A stretch of DNA of 64,000 nt. It comes from Paenibacillus amylolyticus (lineage in GTDB: Bacteria > Bacillota > Bacilli > Paenibacillales > Paenibacillaceae). Position numbers and translations under genes: made by a program. Under the pieces are notes generated by a model. The model saw nothing but the letters and a program-made list of their open reading frames with translations. It made no database searches and was not told the origin of the DNA. Below are positions 36,596-45,639 of this stretch, in pieces; positions within the stretch are counted from its first letter, which is position 1, and each line of letters begins with the position of its first letter. Where the stretch lies: assembly GCF_029689945.1 (NCBI RefSeq), contig NZ_CP121451.1:1550001-1614000 (forward strand), given 5' to 3'.

Positions 36596-36665
36596 TCCGA
36601 CGGACATTTTGCATACGAAGCTTAAGGGGTATAATATAGAGATCAACGAAGAGGAGGATGACAAA

Positions 36666-37046
36666 ATGAGCGATTTGTTCAAAAAGGCGATCTCGTTAGG
36701 GCTTGGTCTTACTGTTGTAAGCAAAGAAAAAATTGAGAAAACCGTGGATGATTTGGTCAAACGCGGGGAACTTGCGCCCGGTGAATCCAAAGCTTTGGTT
36801 GAACGCCTGATGGAACGGGGCGATGAAGAGCAAGGCCAGTTCAAGCGGGTGATTCAGGAACAGGTCAAACGCGTGCTTCAGGAAGCGGGTGTGGCATCCG
36901 AAAGTGATGTAACCAGCCTGGAACAACGTGTTGCCGTCCTGGAGAAAAAGCTTGCCGAACTGGGCCACTCACCACAGCTTCAACCTGATGAATCCCCGGC
37001 TCCACTTGAAGTTCCTCCTCCTCTCAAAGGAAACGAGATCGAGTAG
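36666..37046 (+). CDS. Phasin-like coiled-coil protein
   Basis: 126 residues: an N-terminal helix LFKKAISLGLGLTVVSKEKI, long amphipathic helices and a coiled coil ending VTSLEQRVAVLEKKLAELG, then a Pro-rich tail. This resembles PhaF/phasin-related regulators of polyhydroxyalkanoate granules and small proteins often encoded next to UbiB-type kinases. Its stop is immediately followed by the ATG of the UbiB-like gene, so the two are cotranslated. AAGAGGAGG precedes the ATG at 36666. Confidence 0.78.
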   Translation: MSDLFKKAISLGLGLTVVSKEKIEKTVDDLVKRGELAPGESKALVERLMERGDEEQGQFKRVIQEQVKRVLQEAGVASESDVTSLEQRVAVLEKKLAELGHSPQLQPDESPAPLEVPPPLKGNEIE

Positions 37047-38717
37047 ATGGCAGTGCGAATCAAACATGTCGGCAGATACCGTGAAATTGCCATGGCGCTG
37101 GTGCGTCATGGCTTCGGTTATATGGTCGAGGAGCTGGGTTTGTTCCAGTTGCTGGCACTGCCCAGACGGTGGATGTCGCGTGAAGCACACACGACCAAAA
37201 CGCTGAGTGAACGCATCAGACTTGTGCTGCAGGAGCTGGGGCCAGCTTTCGTCAAGCTGGGGCAACTCGCAAGCACAAGGGCAGATCTATTGCCTGAGTC
37301 TGTCATTCGCGAGCTGGTGAAGTTGCAGGATCAGGTCCCGCCGTTCTCTTCCGAGATGGCACGGGGTATTTTGGAACAGGAATTGGATACACCGCTGGAG
37401 GAGATCTTTTCCCGGTTCGAGGATACCCCAGTAGCTGCGGCCAGCATTGGACAGGTGCATCTGGGCAAACTTCGAAGTGGAGAATCGGTAGCCATCAAGA
37501 TTCAGCGGCCAGGTATATCGCGTATTGTGCAGCGTGACCTGGATATTTTGCGTGAGCTGACAGCCATGGCAGAGAAGCGCTGGGACTGGGTGAAGCAATA
37601 CCAGATTCCACAAATGGTAGAAGAGTACGCTCAGGCATTGATGGCCGAGCTGGATTATACGGTCGAGGGCCGCAATACGGAAAAGATTGCACAGCAATAC
37701 CAACAGGACAACAAGGTCAAAATCCCGACAATTTACTGGGATCAGACATCGTCCCGTGTGCTTACGATGGAGTATATCGAAGGTATCAAACTCAATGATC
37801 GTGAAGAACTGGTCAGACGCGGCCATGATCTGAATAACATTGCTGAGCGGCTGGTGGACTCCTTATTGAATCAGATCTTTATTCATGGTTTCTTTCACGC
37901 TGACCCACATCCGGGCAATCTGATGGTATTGAAGGATGGGCGCCTTGCCTTTATCGACTTTGGCATGGTGGGCAGTCTGAGCGATGAGATGAAACAGCAG
38001 CTTGCCTCGCTTATCATCGGGTTAATGCGCAAAGATACGGACAGTATGATCCGTGCCATTGAGAAGCTTGGCATGATGCCAGATGACATGGATCTGCGCG
38101 GTCTTCATGTGGATTTGGACAAGTTGCGCACCAAATATTACGATATTCCCTTTTCCAAGATCAGTGTGGGTCAGGCGTTGAACGATCTGTTCGGCGTAGC
38201 TCAGAGGCACCGGGTCGTGATGCCGGCCGATATTCTGCTGCTTGGTAAATCATTGCTGACGATGGAAGGTGTTATTGAACATCTTGACCCTTCCCTGAGT
38301 ATTGTGGATATGGCCGAACCTTTTGGCCGAAAGCTGATCAAGGAACGTTTTAGCGCCGGAAGAATCAAAAATCGATTATTCCGCAGTGCGGCTGATATGG
38401 CCGAGAGTGTCATTGGTCTGCCAGGACAGTTAAGACAGTTATCATCCATTATTAGCAAAGGTAAGCTGAGGCTGGAGATCAGTGTCCCTGAACTCGATGC
38501 ACTCATGCGCAGAATGGACCAGATTAGTAATCGGCTGTCCTTTAGTATCGTACTGCTCGCCTTCTGTATCATCATGGTGGGCTTGATTATCGGTTCGTCG
38601 ATCAGTCATCAGTCCACGATGCTGTGGGATATTCCGGTTATTGAGATTGGTTTCCTGGTAGCGATATTGATGGTGGCTTTCCTGCTCTATTCGATATTCA
38701 AATCGGGAAGATTCTAG
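37047..38717 (+). CDS. AarF/ABC1/UbiB-family atypical kinase
   Basis: 556 residues, membrane-anchored by two C-terminal helices (about 495-550). Family motifs: AFVKLGQLASTRADLLPE (KxGQ), AAASIGQVH (Ala-rich loop), VAIKIQRPG (ATP Lys), FHADPHPGNLMV (catalytic loop) and FIDFGMVG (metal). UbiB proteins support isoprenoid-quinone lipid handling or biosynthesis through an ATPase activity. Starts directly at the stop of the phasin-like gene. Terminator follows. Confidence 0.93.
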   Translation: MAVRIKHVGRYREIAMALVRHGFGYMVEELGLFQLLALPRRWMSREAHTTKTLSERIRLVLQELGPAFVKLGQLASTRADLLPESVIRELVKLQDQVPPFSSEMARGILEQELDTPLEEIFSRFEDTPVAAASIGQVHLGKLRSGESVAIKIQRPGISRIVQRDLDILRELTAMAEKRWDWVKQYQIPQMVEEYAQALMAELDYTVEGRNTEKIAQQYQQDNKVKIPTIYWDQTSSRVLTMEYIEGIKLNDREELVRRGHDLNNIAERLVDSLLNQIFIHGFFHADPHPGNLMVLKDGRLAFIDFGMVGSLSDEMKQQLASLIIGLMRKDTDSMIRAIEKLGMMPDDMDLRGLHVDLDKLRTKYYDIPFSKISVGQALNDLFGVAQRHRVVMPADILLLGKSLLTMEGVIEHLDPSLSIVDMAEPFGRKLIKERFSAGRIKNRLFRSAADMAESVIGLPGQLRQLSSIISKGKLRLEISVPELDALMRRMDQISNRLSFSIVLLAFCIIMVGLIIGSSISHQSTMLWDIPVIEIGFLVAILMVAFLLYSIFKSGRF

Positions 38718-38744
38718 CATCGCTATTACATCAATTACAGGCAT

Positions 38745-38788
38745 ACCCGTAAAGAGACTTTCTTCAAAGGATCTTTGCGGGTTATTTT
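38745..38788 (+). terminator. Terminator after the UbiB-like gene
   Basis: ACCCGTAAAGA (38745-38755) pairs with TCTTTGCGGGT (38772-38782) with one G-T pair, followed by TATTTTA. Confidence 0.8.
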
Positions 38789-38881
38789 ATGTGAACAGAG
38801 AATGGACGAGTAAATCATAGAAATATTAAGATAATAGGAGATAAGGTTTTATTTTCAAGGCTTAACTGTGTTCGTACATAT

Positions 38882-38932
38882 CCGGTCCGGTGACTATAAT
38901 AATAGGTCAGTACATTAACGGACCCGGTTTTT
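38882..38932 (+). promoter_or_regulatory. Attenuator-like hairpin in the sulP leader
   Basis: CCGGTCCG (38882-38889) pairs with CGGACCCGG (38919-38927), one bulged C, followed by TTTTTC. It looks like an intrinsic terminator 300 bp upstream of the transporter and just before a small open frame. Confidence 0.45.
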
Positions 38933-38950
38933 CTGAGAGGGGAAAACCTA

Positions 38951-39055
38951 ATGGCATCAGAATCAGCTCCTGATGTCGCTCGAGCAAGACAACTGAAGGC
39001 AGTAATGGAACACAGCGGTACACACTGGAACGGAAAAGACGCGAGTGCACATTAA
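38951..39055 (+). CDS. Candidate small protein or leader peptide (34 residues)
   Basis: ATG 38951 lies 8 nt after GAGAGGGG. The frame encodes 34 residues starting MASESAPDVARARQL and ending GKDASAH, hydrophilic and without membrane segment. It sits between a terminator-like hairpin and the SulP gene, so it could be a leader peptide. I do not recognise it. Confidence 0.4.
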   Translation: MASESAPDVARARQLKAVMEHSGTHWNGKDASAH

Positions 39056-39248
39056 CCCGTCAAGGCTATACGGATGGTGGGAATAATGCACTTCACAATT
39101 CAGGCAACAGCATAGTCGAATGATGCGGAGAGGGAATCCGTTATTTTGTGCTGTCCCGGGCAGTTAATTGGTCGTGAACGGCTTCCGTTACTCTTCAGTA
39201 AGATTGTCCATTATGAGGAATACACATAGGAGGAACGGTAAAGAACAT

Positions 39249-40700
39249 ATGAATACGTTAAAACAACAATGGTTTGGCAACATTCGCGGAGATGTGCTGG
39301 CAGGCATTACGGTAGCGCTGGCGTTAATTCCGGAAGCCATTGCTTTCTCCATCATTGCAGGAGTCGATCCCATGGTCGGGTTGTATGCTTCGATTACGAT
39401 TGCGATTGTGATCTCGATTGCAGGTGGAAGACCAGGCATGATCTCGGCGGCAACAGGGGCCATGGCGGTACTGATGGTTGGACTCGTCAAGGATTATGGC
39501 GTGGAATATCTTTTTGCAGCTACGATATTGACGGGTATTATTCAATTTATTTTAGGCATATTTAAGGTTGGACGATTTATTACGTTTGTGCCTCATTCGG
39601 TGTTAACCGGATTCGTGAATGCACTGGCGATTCTGATCTTTATGGCGCAGTTAACTCACTTCACGGGAGCGAACTGGATTATGTATGCGATGGTAGCGGG
39701 TACGCTGGCGATTGTCTATATTTTGCCACGGTTTTTCAAAGGCATTCCGGCTCCACTGATTGCAATTATCGTGATGACGATTATTACCTTGGTGTTTCAT
39801 CTCGACGTAAGGACTGTCGGTGACATGGGAAATATAACGAGTACGCTGCCGATGTTCCATTTGCCGAATATTGCGTGGACCTGGGACATGCTAATGATTC
39901 TGCTGCCTTATTCATTCACCATGGCATTGGTCGGTTTGCTGGAATCCTTGCTGACGGCAACCATTGTGGATGAGATGACCGAAACCAAGAGCAGCAAGAA
40001 CCGTGAGGTGCGTGGTCAGGGGATCGCAAATTTCGTGAACGGTTTGTTTGGCGGCATGGGCGGCTGTGCGATGATCGGGCAGTCGGTCATTAATGTGAAG
40101 TCTGGCGGACGTGGAAGATTATCTACGTTTACTGCGGGTGCGTTCCTCGCAATCCTGTTGCTGCTGTTCAGCGGTGTGGTGAAACAGGTACCGATGGGGG
40201 CGCTCGTTGGTGTGATGTTTATGGTGTGTATCGGAACATTCGACTGGAGTTCCATCAAAAATATTGCTCGCGTGCCGCGAGCGGAAGCCTTTGTCATGAT
40301 CGTGACGGTGGCGATTGTGGTCTATACCCACGATCTGTCGATCGGGGTTATGGTCGGCGTTGTGCTCAGTGTGCTGCATTTTGGCTGGAAACAGACCAAG
40401 ATTCGCGTACAGGCGAGCCAGGAACAAGGGCAGAAGGTATACCGGGTCAACGGACCGTTCTTCTTTGGATCTTCGTCCAGCTTCGTGGATGAATTCGATG
40501 CAGAAGCTGATCCGAAGGAGATCACAATTGATTTCGGAGGTTCACATATCTGGGATAATACCGCGGTTGTGGCTATTGGCAAAGTGAAGTTCAAATACGC
40601 GAAGCTTGGCAAAACCGTGCACCTGCGGGGGTTGAACGAAGAGAGTACTCGTATTCTTGAACGGAGTGGATTTGCCACAGCTGGCGGGCACGGTTCATAA
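39249..40700 (+). CDS. SulP-family anion transporter with STAS domain
   Basis: 483 residues, about 11-12 membrane helices with SulP signatures [34 protein letters not shown] and, in the helical core, [17 protein letters not shown]. The C-terminal STAS domain is short ([20 protein letters not shown]). Members move sulphate or bicarbonate; no partner gene points to either. ATG 39249 is in a good sequence context, but the AGGAGG at 39228-39233 is 15 nt away. A strong terminator follows 230 bp later. Confidence 0.9.
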   Translation: MNTLKQQWFGNIRGDVLAGITVALALIPEAIAFSIIAGVDPMVGLYASITIAIVISIAGGRPGMISAATGAMAVLMVGLVKDYGVEYLFAATILTGIIQFILGIFKVGRFITFVPHSVLTGFVNALAILIFMAQLTHFTGANWIMYAMVAGTLAIVYILPRFFKGIPAPLIAIIVMTIITLVFHLDVRTVGDMGNITSTLPMFHLPNIAWTWDMLMILLPYSFTMALVGLLESLLTATIVDEMTETKSSKNREVRGQGIANFVNGLFGGMGGCAMIGQSVINVKSGGRGRLSTFTAGAFLAILLLLFSGVVKQVPMGALVGVMFMVCIGTFDWSSIKNIARVPRAEAFVMIVTVAIVVYTHDLSIGVMVGVVLSVLHFGWKQTKIRVQASQEQGQKVYRVNGPFFFGSSSSFVDEFDAEADPKEITIDFGGSHIWDNTAVVAIGKVKFKYAKLGKTVHLRGLNEESTRILERSGFATAGGHGS

Positions 40701-40926
40701 CTTGTTTGGACGAAGATGCGATGTTGAAACGTAGATACGTGAGCAACGTGAACAAGGTAAAAAAGGTGAAAAATGAACAGTTCAGTGTATCTGGAATGAA
40801 GGATCTGAACAAGCAAATGGGAGTTATGAAGGCTACTGTTCTAAAGTCGTGGTGAGCAGACGTGCGAGCATTATATAGTAACCGTGCGATAGCCCTATAT
40901 AGTAGACAACATAGAAAGTTATTTAT

Positions 40927-40978
40927 CAGCGGCGCACTTCTCCCCACTCTAAAGTCGGGAGAATGCGTCGCTGTTTTT
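40927..40978 (+). terminator. Strong long-stem terminator
   Basis: CAGCGGCGCACTTCTCCC pairs with GGGAGAATGCGTCGCTG (about 17 pairs, one bulge and one G-T), followed by TTTTT. It ends the sulP transcript. Confidence 0.85.
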
Positions 40979-40989
40979 ATTAGAGAATG

Positions 40990-41350
40990 TAGTGTGTACA
41001 GCGATAGTCGTGGTAGTCGTTCTTCTTCTTGTTGCAGTATAGGAAGTTGTAGTTATAGTGGTGATAGTTTTAGTAGAAGTATAGATAGTGTTGGTTATTA
41101 GGGGTCTTGGTACTCCCAGTAGTAATAGTAGTTCTAAGAGTAGTCGTGTGCAGCTCCCAGCACGCAGTGCCCTGCTTCATGACAAGGAGGGTCTGTTAGT
41201 GTAGTAGTCCCGGTCCCAGTAGTAGTAGTAGTAGTTGTTGTTGTTGTTGTATTGATGTTGTTCCTGATTCTAGTTTGTGTTTGTGTAGTTGATGTTCTGT
41301 TTCTAATAGATGGTGTTATTGTTGTAGCTGATGTTTTTGTGCTTAAGCTT
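40990..41350. repeat. Low-complexity G/T/A trinucleotide-rich region
   Basis: About 360 bp dominated by AGT, TGT and related triplets, with a pure (AGT)6(TGT)5 tract at 41218-41250. All frames give Ser/Cys, Val/Leu or Thr/Asn repeats and are short. No gene recognised. Its composition is unlike the rest of the window. Confidence 0.6.
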
Positions 41351-41366
41351 GTGTCCTTCACTGTGT

Positions 41367-41575
41367 GCCAAATCTAACGAACCTGACACGTCTTATATGG
41401 GGGTATTTCATGTTTTCGTTATTCTAACGAATCTCAGACATCTTATTATGCCAATTTTGCCGAAATTCAAGCCTTTTCGCGGGTATGTACAAGTAATAAA
41501 GTGACTGGAGTTTGTTAGAAAATCCAAACGACTCTATTTGTCGGAATAGAGTGTCCTGGATTCGTTAGAATTAGT
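41367..41575. repeat. TAACGAA-type dispersed repeat, copy 2
   Basis: TCTAACGAACCTGACACGTC with CTTATAT (41373 on), then TTCTAACGAATCT (about 41423), and at the far end GGATTCGTTAGAATT in inverse orientation. Inside lies a hairpin ACTCTATT-N6-AATAGAGT. The order of parts matches copy 1 at 27511. Intergenic between sulP and the helicase. Sequence from 41576 to 42258 holds no gene that I trust. Confidence 0.6.
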
Positions 41576-42258
41576 GTCACGCTGGAGGTTCATCATGGAA
41601 TTTTTAAATTTTCATCGTGAGAGGTATTTTCGGACCGCTGAATTTTGGATCCCCATGTACAGCGTAATTCCAGCTACCTTTCATTCTGAACTTTCGCAGA
41701 ATCGCTTCCTTTTGATCTGTTTTAGGATGACCTTCACGCAATTTAATAGGATCCTAGCAGCGACTTCAACGCTATCCCTAAGCTATCCTAGGGTTCTGAA
41801 CATAACGATCCATATACATCCTTCTCAGGGAGTACCATTAGACAGTACACCTGCATCCCCTCCGCCTGACAACTTGCATTCAAATTCCCAACCCCATCCA
41901 CAGAGTCCGAGTCATATTTTGAGCTGGCACCTTAAGTTAATCCACTCATCATCATTCTTAGAGGGCTCCTGTAGTTACTCTCACAACACTCCTCAAACAC
42001 ACTCGATTGATACATGTTACACAGATCTCGGGATTTTGTGATACAAGTTAGGGGTGTAACGCTGTATGCCCTTTTGTTTTGCTTGACTAACGTGTAAACT
42101 ACAGGGTATGGAGAAGAAGAGCAACGAGTGGATTGCTTTTTAAAAAATTCATTTCATAATCATGATTGAACGAAGGAAAACTAGTCTTGATGGCAGATAC
42201 TGATACTGAAGTCATTATGAAATGGACTTATCTAAATGAATATACAGAGGTGTAACGA

Positions 42259-43815
42259 TTGGCAAACTTTGAACAACTGGGCATTCGCCCGGAATGGTGC
42301 GAGATCCTGAAACATCAGGGCATCGCCGTGCCGACTCCGGTACAGGAGCGTTCGATTCCGGTACTGCTGGGCGGACGCGATATTATCGCCGAGGCACAGA
42401 CAGGCACAGGGAAAACGCTGGCTTTTTTGCTGCCGATTATTCAGAAAATTAATGTATCTGACCGTTCCCCGCAAGCGTTGATTATCGCGCCGACGCGTGA
42501 GCTTGCGCTGCAAATCACGGAAGAAGCGAAGAAGCTCACGGCAAACGACGATAAACTGCACGTGCTTGCCGTATACGGCGGGCAGGATGTGGACAAGCAA
42601 CTGCGCAAATTGCAGAACGGTACCCAGATCGTTATTGGCACACCGGGTCGTCTTTTGGACCACCTGCGCCGTGGCACGTTGAATCTTAATAATGTAAAAA
42701 AACTGGTACTGGATGAAGCCGACCAAATGCTGCATATGGGCTTCCTGGACGATGTGGAGACGATTCTTAGCGAGCTGCCACACAAACGCCAAACAATGCT
42801 GTTCTCCGCAACGATGCCAAAGGGCATTCGCAACCTGGCGAAGACCTACATGAAAGATCCGGAAGATGTAAAAGTATCTTCCCAATCGGTGATCCCGATC
42901 AAACAAATTCGTCAGCAAGTGCTGGAATGTACGGATCGCGGCAAGCTTGAAGCGCTTCGCGGCTTGATTGATACGTATCGCCCATACCTCGCGATCATTT
43001 TCTGCCGGACCAAGCGTCGTGCATCCAAGCTGAACCAAGACCTGCGTGAAGCGGGTTATGCAAGTGATGAACTTCATGGGGATCTGTCCCAATCCAAGCG
43101 TGAGAATGTAATGAAAGCGTTCCGCGATGCCAAGCTGCAAGTGCTGGTTGCTACAGATGTAGCTGCACGTGGACTTGATGTTGAAGGCGTAACGCATGTC
43201 TTTAACTACGATATGCCGCATGATGCGGAAAGTTATATTCACCGGATTGGTCGTACGGGCCGTGCAGGCGGTACAGGTCTTGCTGTAACGTTTGCAACAG
43301 AGCATGACAGACCGGAACTTGCCCGTATTGAACAAGGGATTGACCAGAAGCTGGCGCGTATCCAGTGGACGAGCGAAGGTCCAATTGCTTCGACTGGAGC
43401 GGCCAGACGTTCCATCAACAGTCGGGGATGATGAACGAGGCGGACGCTCTTCCGGAACGGGCAGTGCCCGTCGCGGTGCAGGCCGTAACGACCGCAGAGA
43501 TGGCGGACGTGGAGGTCGTGGTTCCGCAGCGGCGAAGGTGGACGCAGTGGCGGACGTAGCGGTGGCCGCAGCGGTGACGAACGCAGCGCAGGCCGTGGTT
43601 CTGCGCGCAGCAGCGACAGCAGTCGCGGCGCAGCAGGCCAAGGTGGCCGCAGCAGTAGCCGCGGTGCGAGCCAAGGCGGACGCAGTGCAGGCCGCAGTGG
43701 CGATGAGCGCAGCAACGGCTGGGCTGGGCGCAGCGGCGAAGGCTCTCGCCGTCCGGAATCCGCAGGACGCGGACCGGCGAAGGGCGACCGTCGCGATTCT
43801 CGTCGCGGACGGTAA
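42259..43815 (+). CDS. DEAD-box RNA helicase with GRS/RGG-rich tail, two frame breaks in the tail
   Basis: ATP-dependent RNA helicase. The core (about 1-370) has AQTGTGKT, PTREL, TPGR, LDEADQML, SATMP and HRIGRTGRAG. It starts at TTG 42259 after AGAGGTG. As given the frame stops at 43431. Removing one G at about 43424-43427 and adding one C at about 43523-43525 opens a tail of about 130 residues rich in Gly, Arg and Ser (DDERGGRSSGTGS, then GGRSGGRSGGRSGDERS) ending GRR-type at 43815. Such tails bind RNA nonspecifically. The type resembles CshA/DeaD. Confidence 0.92.
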
Positions 43816-43931
43816 AGCCTTGGCGCAAGCGGCGATATAGCCGCGTTTGCGCAGGCACGATGCCATGCCACAGCGTTTGGCATGGCATATAGGAGAGGGT
43901 TCGGGTACAGATGTACCGAACCCTCAGATCA

Positions 43932-43965
43932 AGGGTCGCGACGGAACCACGTCGCGGCCCTTTTT
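43932..43965 (+). terminator. Terminator after the helicase gene
   Basis: AGGGTCGCGACG pairs with CGTCGCGGCCCT around a 6-nt loop and is followed by TTTT. A perfect repeat TGCCATGCC/GGCATGGCA (43861-43887) just upstream lacks a T run. Confidence 0.9.
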
Positions 43966-44119
43966 CAACTGCACAGATGATCGCTTGCACTTATTGTTTT
44001 GGTCGTCCGCAAGTGCCTGTTTGCGTGCCACCCTCATTCCATATAAAGAAATGCCATTTTGGAATGTGCCCTATTCATCATGTAACGCGGATAACACTCG
44101 GCTGGTTTCCATAAAATGC

Positions 44120-44156
44120 AAAACACCTCATCCTAGACCTAAGGATGGGGTGTTTT
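44120..44156. terminator. Bidirectional terminator hairpin
   Basis: AAAACACCTCATCC pairs with GGATGGGGTGTTTT around a 9-nt loop. It has A and T runs on both sides, so it can end the minus-strand zinc-ribbon gene as well as plus-strand transcripts. Confidence 0.8.
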
Positions 44157-44297
44157 GGCTGAATTCTTATATCATTAGAATCATATCCCTCGAATCTGTG
44201 ATGCTGAGTGCATGCAGGGGTGGATGAAATTGCACTCGTCTATATACAGGGAATGAGTTTGCACTAAACGACGTTTTTCTTTCTCAATATATTATCC

Positions 44298-45230
44298 CTA
44301 CAGCTGAACATCTGCGTATTGATCCCGATATTTCTCGTTATAAACCCGACCTACCGACTCTGCCAATCCCCCGCGTGCCTTGCTTGGATAGCGTTCAATC
44401 GTGTGATAGAGCCGCATGAACCGATCCTTGGGCATAAAGCGGGCGTAGCGGGTAATAAGACTAGGGAATAACTCAATATATTTACTCTTGCGCACGGCAG
44501 CAGCAGCTACGGCTGTAAGAATCTGAATTCCATTGTGGAGCTGTAAAATGTTCACTTCATAGGTTGCGATATAACGAATCGCGTCTTCCCGGATCAATTC
44601 CGGCTTAAGTCGTGCAATCTCACCGATATATTCAGCCAGCAGCCGTTCGAAGCTGCGTAGCAGCAAGGGCTTGAGCTGCAAATCCATATCACTGCGCAGG
44701 ACAAAGGATTGTAATAGCGCAACCTGTTGCAGTCGAATCCGGTCATTGTAAACGAGTGAGCCGATCTCGCGGAGCATCTCATAGGCCAGCGCTTCATCCT
44801 GCTTGCGAGCCTCGGCGACCAGAGCCCAGCTTCGGTTGATGCCCTGACGGATGAGCTCCTCATCCTGTTGCAACGTGCGCTTCAACTCACGCTGCTGCTC
44901 TACTTCGAACGAACGTTTCTGCATGAAGATCAGTAATGCCAGAAGCAACAGGGAGACGCTGGCCGCCGCCATGGACTGATCTATGGTTTCACCAAAATAG
45001 GTGGCCGCTGCACCGAACAAGATCGTAATGAACAGGTCGCGTGCAATTCGGCGTTTCACTCGGGAAGTCGCCTTCGCCTGAACGGAGTGCAGAGTACCCC
45101 GGCCACAGGCCGTGCACTCCTCTTCCCACAGGCAGGTATACTGTCCACAACGTGTGCAGACTTGCAACTTTTCATAGGCATAGGTCGTTCGATGAAATGG
45201 TCTTATGGATACGACTAGTTTAGTACTCAT
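44298..45230 (-). CDS. Zinc-ribbon membrane protein of unknown function
   Basis: 310 residues. An N-terminal zinc ribbon (CTRCGQ...CTACGRG, about residues 25-45) is followed by two closely spaced membrane helices (about 68-108) and a long, largely helical cytosolic part rich in Arg, Glu and Leu. I do not recognise a named family. ATG 45230 overlaps the end of the small upstream gene (45233) and lies divergent to the VWA/tubulin-like operon, so membership in that system is likely but inferred. Ends at a bidirectional terminator. Confidence 0.72.
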   Translation of the reverse strand: MSTKLVVSIRPFHRTTYAYEKLQVCTRCGQYTCLWEEECTACGRGTLHSVQAKATSRVKRRIARDLFITILFGAAATYFGETIDQSMAAASVSLLLLALLIFMQKRSFEVEQQRELKRTLQQDEELIRQGINRSWALVAEARKQDEALAYEMLREIGSLVYNDRIRLQQVALLQSFVLRSDMDLQLKPLLLRSFERLLAEYIGEIARLKPELIREDAIRYIATYEVNILQLHNGIQILTAVAAAAVRKSKYIELFPSLITRYARFMPKDRFMRLYHTIERYPSKARGGLAESVGRVYNEKYRDQYADVQL

Positions 45231-45232
45231 GC

Positions 45233-45376
45233 TCAATCACGCTCACCATTCAGAATAGTGTAGAGGGTACGATCCGTGTCTTTGCGGGAGACCGGCTTCC
45301 GTCGATGAAGCTGGAGTGCAATTATCTTTATAATGACAAAAAGAAACAATATGGCGAGGCATCCGTATGTAACCAT
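45233..45376 (-). CDS. Small single-span membrane protein
   Basis: 47 residues: MVTYGCLAILFLFVIIKIIA is one membrane helix, followed by a basic hydrophilic tail. AGAAAGGA lies 7 nt before the ATG at 45376. Its stop nearly overlaps the start of the zinc-ribbon gene, so both are translated from one transcript. A longer frame starting at 45436 lacks a ribosome-binding site. Confidence 0.6.
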   Translation of the reverse strand: MVTYGCLAILFLFVIIKIIALQLHRRKPVSRKDTDRTLYTILNGERD

Positions 45377-45639
45377 AATCCGTTCCTTTCTAAGGGCTTG
45401 GTGAACAAGCACTGTTATATTGCAGTTTGCTGGCAATAACTATATCATATTTCCATAGTTGGTACTTCGGTTCCAGTTGCAGGCGTGAAATCGTCGATTT
45501 TTGTCAGTCATTACAAAACTGTAACTCAAGATAGGGGTGCTTTTCAGAATTTATTAGTAGACTGTTAAGATTTCCTTAAGGCTTGACGCCTATAATAAAC
45601 TATTCCCATTTTAATCTCAAACGTGAAGGAGTACACCTA

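Noticed and set aside
40862..41101. Open frame ending in a Ser-rich run after the SulP gene
   Set aside because: It reads straight through the strong terminator at 40927-40978 and then through simple-sequence triplets; almost certainly not coding.
41134..41361. Thr-rich minus-strand frame
   Set aside because: It is a direct consequence of the (AGT)n/(TGT)n tract; no start signal.
41595..42041. 149-codon open frame with a GGAGG-like site upstream
   Set aside because: Its second half is Pro/Ser/His-rich without pattern, it has no recognisable domain, and it lies in repeat-rich intergenic DNA. Not annotated as a gene.
42232..43866. Minus-strand frame of over 540 codons opposite the helicase
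   Set aside because: No domains, and its composition mirrors the helicase codons. Shadow.
43861..43887. Perfect 9-bp inverted repeat after the helicase as a terminator
   Set aside because: No T run follows; the proper terminator is at 43932-43965.
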